A DNA stretch of 64,000 nt, taken from NCBI GenBank assembly GCA_034336665.1, contig CM067588.1, forward strand, positions 5,706,655 through 5,770,654, read 5' to 3'. Positions 44,699-56,200 of this stretch are shown in pieces (the first letter of the stretch is position 1; each line of letters opens with the position of its first letter). The position numbers and the translations under genes are program-made. This stretch comes from Luscinia megarhynchos. Its lineage: Eukaryota > Chordata > Aves > Passeriformes > Turdidae. The notes under the pieces were generated by a model. It searched no databases and had not been told where the DNA came from. It worked only from the letters and a program-made list of their open reading frames with translations.

Positions 44699-45249
44699 CA
44701 GAACCAGCCCACCTCAGCTCCACCTGCAGCACCTGCAAGTGCCTTCCTGCAGCCCAGCTGCTCCTCCTGCCTCCTGCTCCTGGGGAATTTTCTCCTCCTG
44801 CTGTACAGGTTTGCATCAGGCTGGCCAGCCCCAGAATAATTCAATTACTTGCTCAGCTCCCAAGCATTTCTCTGCTTGTTTCCCTGCATCAGTGCCTCAC
44901 CTTCCTTGGATTCTTTCTGTGGGTCAGCACCATCCCTGCTGTGTGCACACCTTCCCTGTGGTGCAGTTTTCACCAGGATGCTCTCCCCTTGTGAGCAGAG
45001 CAGCCCCAGTGATGTTTGGAGAGGGATGGAGAGCCTGGCTGAGCCTGTTTGGTATTCACAGAGTGTCTTGGGAAGGTGCTGCTGCTGCAAGGTCAGGGAT
45101 GGCAAGGACTGAGTGCAGCTTAGTGCTGCAAGCAGTTAATTAGCATCAGTGAATTGCTCAGTGCAGTTGCCTCCACAGGTCAGCCCCCCTCTAAAGAAAG
45201 CCTGCATTAGTTTGGAAATTAAATTGCCTGTAAGCAACCAAGGCTCTTG

Positions 45250-45495
45250 CTTTTTCCTCATCATAAAATCATGGAATGGTTTGGGTTGGAAGGGGCCTGA
45301 AAGCCCATCCAGTTTCCTCCCTTCCACCCTCCCAGCTTGCTCCAAGGCTGAGTGGGGGACAAAGCAACACAAACAAAATCTACCCCCAGGTTGTTCTCTG
45401 GGGACCCCTGAGATCAAAATCAGACTTCATACCCTGGCAGGGGGTGGAATGAGATGAGCTTTAAGGTCCCTTCCAACCCAAACCATTCTGTGATT
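45250..45495. mobile_element. CR1 fragments, ends in opposite orientations
   Basis: AAAATCATGGAATGGTTTGG followed by GTTGGAAGGGGCCTGAAAGC at the left; GGTCCCTTCCAACCCAAACC and ATTCTGTGATTCTGAG at the right. Confidence 0.8.
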
Positions 45496-47142
45496 CTGAG
45501 AATCTAATTCTGAGCATGTTTAACTTGATTTGTGCTGGAAGGCAAAATCCCAGCAGAGCCCAGACACAAAACAGCCACAAAGAGAGATCACAGCCTTGCA
45601 GAAACAACAGGGCTCAGAAGAGTTGGTAAATGCACCCTCAGTGTCCTCATGCAGATCATCCAGACTGAGTTTATGTGTTAGCAATGTTCAAAACAACAAA
45701 GGAAGCAGCCAGCTTTGCATTTTGCACAGAACATTCATCTCATTCCTGACTGTCAGTCCCACCTGGCTCAGACGTGTCATTTCCATGTCTCCATGGGCCT
45801 GTCAAGACCTCCTGTCTCAGTTCAAACCATCCTTGTGCACATCTTGCATTACAAAGATCAAATTCAGGAGCAGTGCCTGGTGGGATTCTGGCACTGACAG
45901 GGAACATCAGCAGAAATAATTTGTGTTAATCACAGCTCTTGTGCCCTGGGGCTGAGAGGTGGGGAAGGTTTGGATGCTGCTGAACCAGGCTGGGAAGCAT
46001 TTTTTCATTTATAATTTATTTTTTATATTTTCATTTTTTTTTCCTCCCCTCTTTTTTGTTTCTAATGGAATTGTAAATGAAAAAAAACCTTTTCCCTGCA
46101 GCTCCCACCCATGCTTGGCCCCACAGAACCAACAGCCCACAAAGAGGAGCCCACCAGGGGCACTGCAGCTTTCTGCTGCTGAGTTAGAGCAATCAGGGTT
46201 TCTTGGTTTGGGTTTTGCTTTCCTCTGTTTGCCAGTGATGCAAATGTACCTGATAATATCTGAAACCAGAACTAGACCTGCTGTTCCTCATTCCTGCTTT
46301 TAAATCCCAGTGGGTTTGGGATCACCCTGGCAGGGCAGGGTTTGAGGATCTCCATTCCCCCAGATCTCAGCTCTTGGATCTGGAAGTCCAGGAAGAGACA
46401 GACAGGGGCAGTGTTGTTCCTTGCAGAGGGGTTGGTGTGCAGCAAAACCATCCCTGGCTGGTTGCAAGCAGGGTTGAATCATTAACCGGGCACTGTGGAG
46501 CAGCCAGGGGTTTGTCACCATTAATTAATTACACACAGGCTGTGCTGGGGTGCTGGCAGCAGCTTCCACACCTTGGGAGGGATGGAACTCGTGGGATGGA
46601 GCCTCTGCCTGTCCTGGTGCTGCTCCCAGGGAGAGGATTCCCCCTCCAGCACTTTTGTCAGAGGAGGGGAGAGAAATTTCCTTTACAAGCACAGCCAAGA
46701 TGAATATAATCTAAAAAATTTTACTCTTGTTTAGCAGTGCAAGGTGCTCTCCTGTAATTCCATGATTTTATGATTCTCTAAAATAACACTGACTATTCCC
46801 AGGGGGTTCCCACCACCACTTGAACCCCATTTTACTGCTCACACAAAGCCAATCCTGGTGCTTTGCTGCCCTCAGGGCAGTAATTGCCCTCAGGCAGAGC
46901 AGGTCTGCTGGAGCCCAGCCAGGAGTGGGGAATTTATGGCTTGGTTTGGTACAAAACACAACAATTACTGCAACACAAGGAATCATATCACGATTAACAG
47001 CACAAAACTGCTCGGTGGGAGATTTATCTCCAGCCAGGGAGATTCCAAAGTGCTTCAAGGATCGATTTACCCAGAACACAATCTGCTCTTCACGGCCTGC
47101 CTGAGCCCAGAGGGGAAGATCAAAGCCCTGGAGGGCTGGGGA

Positions 47143-47738
47143 ATGTGGGAGCCCAGAGTGCTCCTCTGGCTGCCCTGGGAGTTTGAGACCCCCCTGGCAG
47201 GGTCCCCAAAGACCCTCCAATGAGACCCAGGTGTCTCAGGGGCTGGGTTCAGCTCCTTGGAACAATTTACCAACACTGAGAGAAGAAATGCAAACTGCAA
47301 AAATAAATAGAGTGTAAATCAGACTGTTAGAATGTAGAATTAGCAGATTTCTAGAATGTTTGTGATGAGAGACACGTGGCCAAGATGGAGAATTTGGGGT
47401 GTGGATCCTCTTCCTCCTCCTGCTCCGTGCCATCCATGCTGGGTGACATGCTGGCACTGTCACATTGGATGGGTCAGAGCTGGACTGTTTAACAAAGTTG
47501 TATTGTATTGGAAAATAATTGTAAATCCCCAGTAGGTAATTTAGAGTATAAAAGATCAGTCCTGCCTCTGCCAGGCAGATTCTGCCCTGGACGTCTGGCG
47601 AGCAGAGCTGTGAGCTGGGCAGAGCAATCCTGAGATGAGGGAGAATAAACAGCCATGGAAACCTCTCAGAACAGCTCCTGCAGCCTCCCATGGAAAGAGC
47701 TGGGCTCAAACCCCTGCGTGTGCTCAGAGCTGAGCTCA
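47143..47738 (+). mobile_element. Solo LTR, family A, copy 3
   Basis: TGTGGGAGCCCAGAGTGC start, GAGTATAAAAGATC near the middle, AATAAACAGCC near the end and a CTGAGCTCA end. It is very similar to the copies at 16001 (opposite strand) and 24779. Confidence 0.78.
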
Positions 47739-48074
47739 GGGCTGGGGGACACCTCGGGCTGTGGCAGGGGAACAAAGTGGTTCCTCTAAATCTCCCTCTG
47801 AGCCCCCAGATGTTGTCCTGCAGCTCCTGGGGACACACCAGGTGCTGCAGCTCTCAGAGGTGCCTCAGGTGGGTTTTTGCCAATCCCTTCTGATGGCAGC
47901 AAAGCAGCCAAAGCCCCTGGCAAGAGCTGAAATTACTCTGAGCTGCCAGCACAGCCAAACTGCTCTCAGTGGTTTGTTCATGCAGAAGTGGAATTGTGCT
48001 CATGGCCAGGAACAAAGGGCCTGAGTTCCATCCTCAGGCCTGTGCTCTGAACACATTTGGGGCAAGAGATTGAA

Positions 48075-48950
48075 GCAGAAACCATCCTTGTGAAGCACAA
48101 ACCAACTTTGTGAAGCTCAAACCATCCTTGTGAAGCTCAAACCAACTTTGTGAAGCTCAAACCATCCTTGTGAAGCTCAAACCAACTTTGTGAAGCTCAA
48201 ACCAACTTTGTGAAGAACAAACCATCCTTGTGAAGCTCAAACCAACTTTGTGAAGCTCAAACCAACTTTGTGAAGAACAAACCAACTTTGTGAAGCACAA
48301 ACCAACTTTGTGAAGCACAAACCAACTTTGTGAAGAACAAACCAACTTTGTGAAGCTCAAACCAACTTTGTGAAGAACAAACCAACTTTGTGAAGCTCAA
48401 ACCATCTTTGTGAAGCTCAAACCAACTTTGTGAAGCTCAAATCATCTTTGTGAAGCTCAAACCATCTTTGTGAAGCTCAAACCAACTTTGTGAAGCTCAA
48501 ACCATCTTTGAGAAGCTCAAACCAACTTTGTGAAGCTCAAACCAACTTTGTGAAGCTCAAACCAACTTTGTGAAGCACAAACCAACTTTGTGAAGAACAA
48601 ACCAACTTTGTGAAGCTCAAACCAACTTTGTGAAGAACAAACCAACTTTGTGAAGCTCAAACCATCTTTGTGAAGCTCAAACCAACTTTGTGAAGCTCAA
48701 ATCATCTTTGTGAAGCTCAAACCATCTTTGTGAAGCTCAAACCAACTTTGTGAAGCTCAAACCATCTTTGAGAAGCTCAAACCAACTTTGTGAAGCTCAA
48801 ACCAACTTTGTGAAGCTCAAACCAATTTTGTGAAGCACAAACCAACTTTGTGAAGCACAAACCAACTTTGTGAAGCTCAAACCAATTTTGTGAAGCACAA
48901 ACCAACTTTGTGAAGCACAAACCAATTTTGTGAAGCACAAACCATCCTTT
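48075..48950. repeat. 20-bp minisatellite ACCAACTTTGTGAAGCTCAA
   Basis: About 44 units; the variable bases are CCAACT/CCATCT/CCATCC and GCTCAA/GCACAA/GAACAA. A 13-unit (260-bp) block is duplicated: the rare ATCATCTTTG unit recurs at 48441 and 48701, and the TTTGAGAAG unit also recurs. Confidence 0.95.
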
Positions 48951-50250
48951 TGACCCCAAAACAGGATGAGAGCACAGACATGAGCTCAGTGTCTGAGGAA
49001 CCTTCACCAAGTTCTCCCTGGGCAGTTCTCCTGGAAGTGGCTCAGAGCAAGCCCCACCTCATTGCACATGTGTTTTGTATTAAAGCATTTCGTCTGTAGA
49101 GCAGGGAAATTCCTCTCAAACTCTGCAATTTCTGCTCCTGGCCTCTTCACCCTTTTTTTTCCCCCTTTTGTGATGTCATCACATCCCTAGACAGCTAAAA
49201 AAAGACCATTTTTGGGTCTTTTTTAATGACATCTCTGCTACTCCCCTGAGCATTTTGGCCATCTCCACTTTGCTCAGCAATGCACATCAAGACCTCAGAA
49301 GATTTTTAGTGCACCTATTTTAAAATCTACGCATCAATATATGAAAAAAAAATAATAATTAAACATCAAGAGAAAAGCAAAGGTTGATTGAGCTGCAAGT
49401 TACAAAAACAACTTCATTAAACAAAATCTGAGCTGAAGGTGGAGGAAGAGAAAATTTCCAGCACCAGAATCATCACAATCTAAGGTAGGTAAGCCTCAAT
49501 TTGTTTTTTTTTTAATAGAGTGATTATAGGAGAGAGATTTCACCTGCAGTATGCAACAGTTCTGAAATTCAACATAAAAATAAAAGGTAGTGACTTATGA
49601 TAATTTGTCATTCTATAAAAATAAAGGTAGTGAGTTATGTTAATTTTTCTTCCCACTATACTTTTATTTCTGTTCCTTTTAAAGCTACAAATTAAATTAC
49701 TGTGCTTTTTGGCCAAGAGCACACAAAAAAAAATTAAAAAAAAATTAAAATAAATGTGTATATATATATATGTATATGGACAAGGTAAAATGAATCCCAG
49801 TCCTGGATGGTGGCAGGATAATGGTTTAGTCAGGTGCCAAAAATGGATCCTATAAACATTTTCACAATATGAGATTGAAATAAAGACAGGAAAAACCCCA
49901 CCATGCATGATTTACTCCTGGGATTTCTCTCACTCTTTTTTGTCTCTTTCTGCTTTGTATTTAATGCCTATTTGTGGGTTAGCATTAAAAAAACAACTCC
50001 TTCCCTAAAAACAAACATTAAATGGGATTTAAATGGAGCTGAGGGTTCTGAGCAGCCCAGAAATGAGGAAAAAGGGAATCAGAAAAGATTAAATAAGGAT
50101 AGAAATCACATTTTGACTGATTTTTTGATTGGAAAACAAAAAGGCATCCAGCTCTTCACGGGGCATTTTGTTGGTTCCTCACGGCTTCAGGTGCTCCAGG
50201 CTGGTGGGAACTGGGACCCTGAGTGAAAATCAAGTTTTCTTTTGCTGGAC

Positions 50251-53200
50251 ATGGTGCTCCTGCTCCTTCTGGCAGCTCTGCTGCAAGGTGAGGCACTGGG
50301 ACTGGGGGCACTGGGACTGGGGGCACTGGGACTGGGGACACTGGGACTGGGGGCACTGGGACTGGGGGCACTGGGACTGGGACATTGGGACTGGGACATT
50401 GGAACTGGGGACACTGGGACTGGGGGGCACTGGGACTGGGAGCACTGGGACTGGGGGCACTGGAACTGGGGGCACTGGGACTGGGGGCACTGGGACTGGG
50501 ATACTGGAACTGGGGGCACTGGGACTGGGGATACTGGAACTGGGGGCACTGGAACTGGGGGCACTGGAACTGGGACACTGGCACTGGGGGCACTGGGACT
50601 GGGGACACTGGGACTGGGGGCACTGGAACTGGGACACTGGCACTGGGGGGCACTGGGACTGGGGACACTGGGACTGGGGGGCACTGGAACTGGGACACTG
50701 GGACTGGGGGCACTGGAACTGGGGGCACTGGGACTGGGGGCACTGGGACTGGGATACTGGAACTGGGGGCACTGGAACTGGGGGCACTGGAACTGGGACA
50801 CTGGCACTGGGGGCACTGGGACGGGGGACACTGGGACTGGGGGCACTGGGACTGGGGACACTGGGACTGGGGGCACTGGGACTGGGGGCACTGGAACTGG
50901 GGGCACTGGAACTGGGGGGCACTGGAACTGGGGACACTGGGACTGGGGACACTGGGACTGGGACATTGGAACTGGGGGCACTGGAACTGGGACACTGGGA
51001 CTGGGGGGCACTGGGACTGGGGGGCACTGGGACTGGGGATACTGGAACTGGGGGCACTGGAAATGGGACACTGGGACTGGGGACACTGGAACTGGGGCCA
51101 CTGGAACTGGGCCACTGGGACTGGGGGGCACTGGGACTGGGGGCCACTGGGACGGGGGCCACTGGGACTGGGGCACTGGGACTGGGGGCACTGGGACTGG
51201 GGGCACTGCGACTGGGGGCACTGGGACTGGGGGCACTGGGACGGGGGGCACTGGGACGGGGGGCACTGGGACTGGGGCACTGGGACTGGGGGGCACTGGG
51301 ACGGGGGGCACTGGGACGGGGGGCACTGGGACTGGGGGCACTGGGACTGGGGCACTGGGACTGGGGACACTGGGACTGGGGGCACTGGGACTGGGGGCAC
51401 TGGGACTGGGGCACTGGGACTGGGGCACTGGGACTGGGACATTGGAACTGGGGGGCACTGGGACTGGGGATACTGGGACTGGGAGCACTGGGACTGGGGG
51501 GCACTGGGACTGGGGGCACTGGGACTGGGAGCACTGGGACTGGGGGGCACTGGAACTGGGGGGCACTGGGACTGGGATACTGGAACTGGGGGCACTGGGA
51601 CTGGGACACTGGAACTGTGGGGACACTGGGACTGGGGACACTGGGACTGGGGACACTGGAACTGGGGACACTGGAACTGGGACACTGGAACTGGGGGGCA
51701 CTGGGACTGGGAGCACTGGGACTGGGGGGCACTGGAACTGGGGGGCACTGGAACTGGGGGCACTGGGACTGGGGGCACTGGGACTGGGACACTGGAAATG
51801 GGACACTGGAAAGGGGACACTGGAAATGGGTCACTGGGACTGGGGACACTGGGACTGGGGGCACTGGGACTGGGGGCACTGGGACTGGGGGCACTGGAAC
51901 TGGGACTGGGCCGTGCTCTCGTGGCTGAGCCCTGCCTTGGACACGAACTCTCCAGCTGAGGTGTCTGAGCAGCCCCCGCCCGTCCGGACCTGCAGAGAGC
52001 CAGCACACCCTGCTGGGCTGGCAGGGGAGCCCCAGGGGAGCCCCAGGGGAACCCAGGAGAGACCCAAGAGAACCCAAATAGAGCCCCAGGGGAACCCCAT
52101 GAGAACCCCAGGGGATCCCCAGGAGATCCCCAGAAGATTCCCAGGAGAACCCCAGGAGAACCCCAGGGGATCCCCATGAGAACCCCATGAACCCCATGAG
52201 ATCCCCATGAGATCCCCAGGAGAGCCCCATGAGAACCTCAGGAGAGCCCCAGGGGAACCCCAGGGGAACCCCATGAACCCCATGAGAACCCCAGGAGAAC
52301 CCCAGAAGAACCACATCCCAAATTTTCTGTGACCCAGGGGTGCTCAGGGAGGGCACACACCACATCCCAAATAGATTTTCTGTGACACCCAGTGGTGCTC
52401 AGGGAGGGCACACACCACATCCCAAATTTTCTGTGACCCAGGGGTGCTCAGGGAGGGCACACACCACATCCCAAATAGATTTTCTGTGACACCCAGTGGT
52501 GCTCAGGGAGGGCACACACCACATCCCAAATTTTCTGTGACACCCAGTGGTGCTCAGGGAGGGCACACACCACATCCCAAATAGATTTTCTGTGACACCC
52601 AGTGGTGCTCAGGGAGGGCACACACCACATCCCAAATAAATTTTCTGTGACCCAGTGGTGCTCAGGGAGGGCACACACCATATCCAAAATTGGATTTCTG
52701 TGACAGCAGGGGTATTTAGGGAGGGCACACACCACACCCCAGAGGGATTTTCTCAGCCCGTGTCCCTGGTGCCCCTCAGAGCCCCAGCCCTGCCCGAAGG
52801 CGCTGCTGGGCCCTGCAGCTGCCTGTGACTGACCAGCCCTGCTCTCCTGTCCCCAGGGCCCGTGTCCAGCAGCCTGCACGGCTCCAGGTTTCTGGCAGGG
52901 CCTCTGGGAGGCTCCATCACCCACCAGTGCTTCTACTCCAGCACCCCTGCCAACAAACACCAGCGGAAATACTGGTGCAAGGTGGCAGCCAGCGGGATCT
53001 GCTACACCATCGTGTCCAGCAGCTTCGTCTCCAGCCAGTACAGGGGCAGGGTGGCCCTGGGGGACAGTCCCCAGAACGGCTCCTTCAGGGTCACCATGGC
53101 AGGGCTGAGCAGCAGCGACTCGGGCACCTACAGGTGTGGGATCGGCAGCACCAACGAGGGGCTCTACGTCAGCCTCAACCTCACGGTTTTGCCAGGTGGG

Positions 53201-56200
53201 ATTTGATTTTTCTCTTGGTCAGGGTGTACCCCTGGCCTCCTTGGGGGTCTCAAAATCCCCCTGATGAGGGTCCCAAAGACCCCTGAGTGAGACCCTGGTG
53301 AATTCAAACCCCTGGGGGAAATTACCAGCACAGAGGGAATGGAAACAAGCCACCAAAATCAGTAAAGTGCAAATTAGGTTGTTAGAAGGTAGATAAATAG
53401 ACTTTTGGGGATGTTTGTGATAAGGGACACGTGGCCAAGATGGAGAATTTGGGGTGTGGATCCTCTTCCTCCTTCTGCTCCGTGCCATCCATGCTGGGTG
53501 ACATGCTGGCACTGTCACATTGGATGGGTCAGAGCTGGACTGTTTAACAAGACTGTATTGCATTGGAAAGTTGTTATAAACATTTAGCAGGTAATTCAGA
53601 CTGTGTGAGATCAGCCCTGCCCTCAGCAGGCAGATTCCATCCTGGGTGCCCGGCTGGGCAGAGCTGTGAGCCGGGCAGAGAGTGCCTGAGACAAGGAACA
53701 ATCAACAATCCTTGGAACCTCTGAAAAACTGTCTCCTGCAATCTCTCATCGGTGGCTTTGGGAAAAATCGGGATTTACACCACAGCATGTCCTGCTGAGG
53801 TGATCTCAGTCTAAGGAGACTCCCTGGGCAGTGACAGCTCCTGGGAGAGGTTTGGGTGCCTGCTGTTTCGAATTTTGGGGGTATAAAAGTGTTCCTGTCC
53901 GTGGGGTCTCCTGAGCCTGAGATCCTCAGGCAGGACATAAGGTGGTTTAAATTTCGGATTTTCCCAGCTGGTCACTGAAGAAGATTCAGGAGGATGTTTC
54001 CTGAGGTGTTCAGGGTTGTTTATTGTTTCTTATCTAAGAAATTCTTCCTCTAGCTAACAGCAGTCTGTCCAGCTTGAGATCCAGGGCACACTGCCCTGCC
54101 CTTGGGGCAGGACTTACCTTTACACTATAAATTACCTACCTAATATTTACAATTACTTTCCAATACATGACAATTTTATTACACTGTCCAACTCTGTCTC
54201 AGACCAATCCAATAATGCCAGGCTGGCACTTAACATGGATGGCATGAAGAAGAAGAAGAAAGAAAAGACATACCACACCCAAAATCTTCCATATTAGCTT
54301 CAAACCCCCTAATATAACCATTTCTAAAAATTCACTTTTCTATCTTCTAACAATCTAATTTATACTCTACTTATTTTTTGTGGATTATTATTCTTCCTGC
54401 AATGTTGGTAATTTTTTCCAGGGACTTAAATCCAGTCCACAGGACCCCCGGGCACCATGCCAGGGTCTCTGAGACCCCTGCCAGGGGGGTCTAGAGGCAG
54501 CCAGGGAAGACTCCCATATAAAATCACCCAAGTTTGGCCACATCAGCTGAGGAGAAATGTGAGAGAATCTCTCCTGCCTGTTGGAAACACGGGTTTGGAG
54601 ATTCTGGAGAAGGGCACAGGGGAAATGTCTGAAGTAAAGGGAATAACTGATGGAGTTCCAGGGTGTGGGGATAGTTTTGAGTTATAATAAGCTAAAAAGA
54701 TGGATATTTATTATCCTAGGAGCACTTGTGTAGCCAGAAGGATGGGGCAGGTTTTGGGGGCTGTGCTGACAGCCCTGTCCTGCTGTGTCCCCACAGATGC
54801 CCCGGAGCCCAGGCCAGCCCAGCTGATCCGAGGGGAGCTGCACGGCTCTGTCACAGTCCTGTGCCCCTCGGGGGACCCCCGGGGCGAGCAGCAGAGGTTC
54901 TGGTGCAAAGTGGGCAGGAGCAGCTGCACCCTGGTGGCCAGCTCCCCTGGCTTTGTGGGCAGGAGGTACCAAGGACGGGTGGTGATCAGCCCTCAGGAGG
55001 GCCCTGGAGCCTTCAAGGTCCTGATGAACGACTTGCAGAAGGAGGATTCGGGGCTGTACCTGTGTGGGACACGAGGGCTGAGGGGGCAGCAGAGCCAGGA
55101 GGTGGTTCTGCAGGTGGCCACAGGTAGGACGGGGCGCGGGGGGCTCAGTGCTGGGTGAGGGGCACGAAATGCTAATTCATTCTGTGCCCTAATTGCGTGC
55201 CCTCATTAATTTGTGTGCCCTCATTAATTTGTGTGCCCTCATTAATTTGTGTGCCCTCATTAATTGCGTGCCCTCATTAATTGCGTGCCCTCATTAATTG
55301 TGTGCCCTCCCCCGCAGCCTCCACCCTGCCCAGGAGACCCAAATTCCTCAGCGGCACGGTCGGGGGCTCGGTGACCTTCCAGTGCCACCACGACCCCCGG
55401 GGCACCTACGAGCGGCTGTACCTGTGCAGGTGGGAGGCCGGGAGCTGCCCCCCGCTGCTGGACCTGCAGGGCTTCGTGCAGGAGTCCCACCGGGGCAGGA
55501 TCCAGGCGTCCAGCAGCCGCCCCGGCAGCTGCACGGTGCTGCTGAGGCAGCTGAGGGAGGAGGATGAAGGCTGGTACTGGTGTGGGGCCAGGAGTGGGGA
55601 CTCTGAGCTCACGGCCCCCCTGATGCTGCTGGTCCACAAGGGTAAGGGGGTGGTGTGGCTGGGGGGTCCCCAAAACCTTCCACAGTGAGAATCAGCAGCT
55701 CTGCCCTTCCCTTTTGTTGTGGTGAAGGGTTTGGAGGTGAGAGAGCTGAGCTTGCAAAGCAATTTTGTAGGTTTGGGTGATTTTATTGATTGCTCGTGAT
55801 GCAAACCCCCAGGATGTGACATGGAAGGGGTCCCCAAACTCTTCCACAGTGAGAATCAGCAGCTCTGCACTTCCCTTTTGTTGTGGTGAAGGGTTTGGGG
55901 GTGAGAGAGCTGAGCTTGCAAAGCAATTTAATAGGTTTGAGTGATTTTATTATTATTTGTGATGCAAACCCCCAGGATGTGACATGGGGACATGGGGGGG
56001 GTCCCCAAACCTTCCACAGTGAGAATCAGCAGCTCTGCACTTCTCTCTCATTATTAGCCAGCAGCTGAGGTGGTGGTGAAGGGTTTGGGGGTGAGAGAGC
56101 TGAGCTTGCAAAGCAATTTAATAGGTTTGGGTGATTTTATTGATTGCTCATGATGCAAACCCCCAGGATGTGACATGGGGGGAGGGTCCCCAAACCTTCC

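Larger units (their letters stand above)
43557..50250. other. Intergenic interval between C1orf116 and the Ig receptor gene
   Basis: No exon recognised. It contains a hexanucleotide array, CR1 pieces, one family A LTR and a 20-bp minisatellite, listed separately. 49.0-50.2 kb is AT-rich and may include promoter and 5' UTR of the receptor gene. Confidence 0.5.

Noticed and set aside
48075..48950. Regular repeats resembling a CRISPR array
   Set aside because: Units are contiguous with no unique spacers, in a vertebrate sequence.
50129..52365. Several 500-700 codon frames on both strands
   Set aside because: Artefact of the 15-bp GGGACTGGGGGCACT array, which has no stop codons in most frames. 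The true exon here is only 50251-50287.
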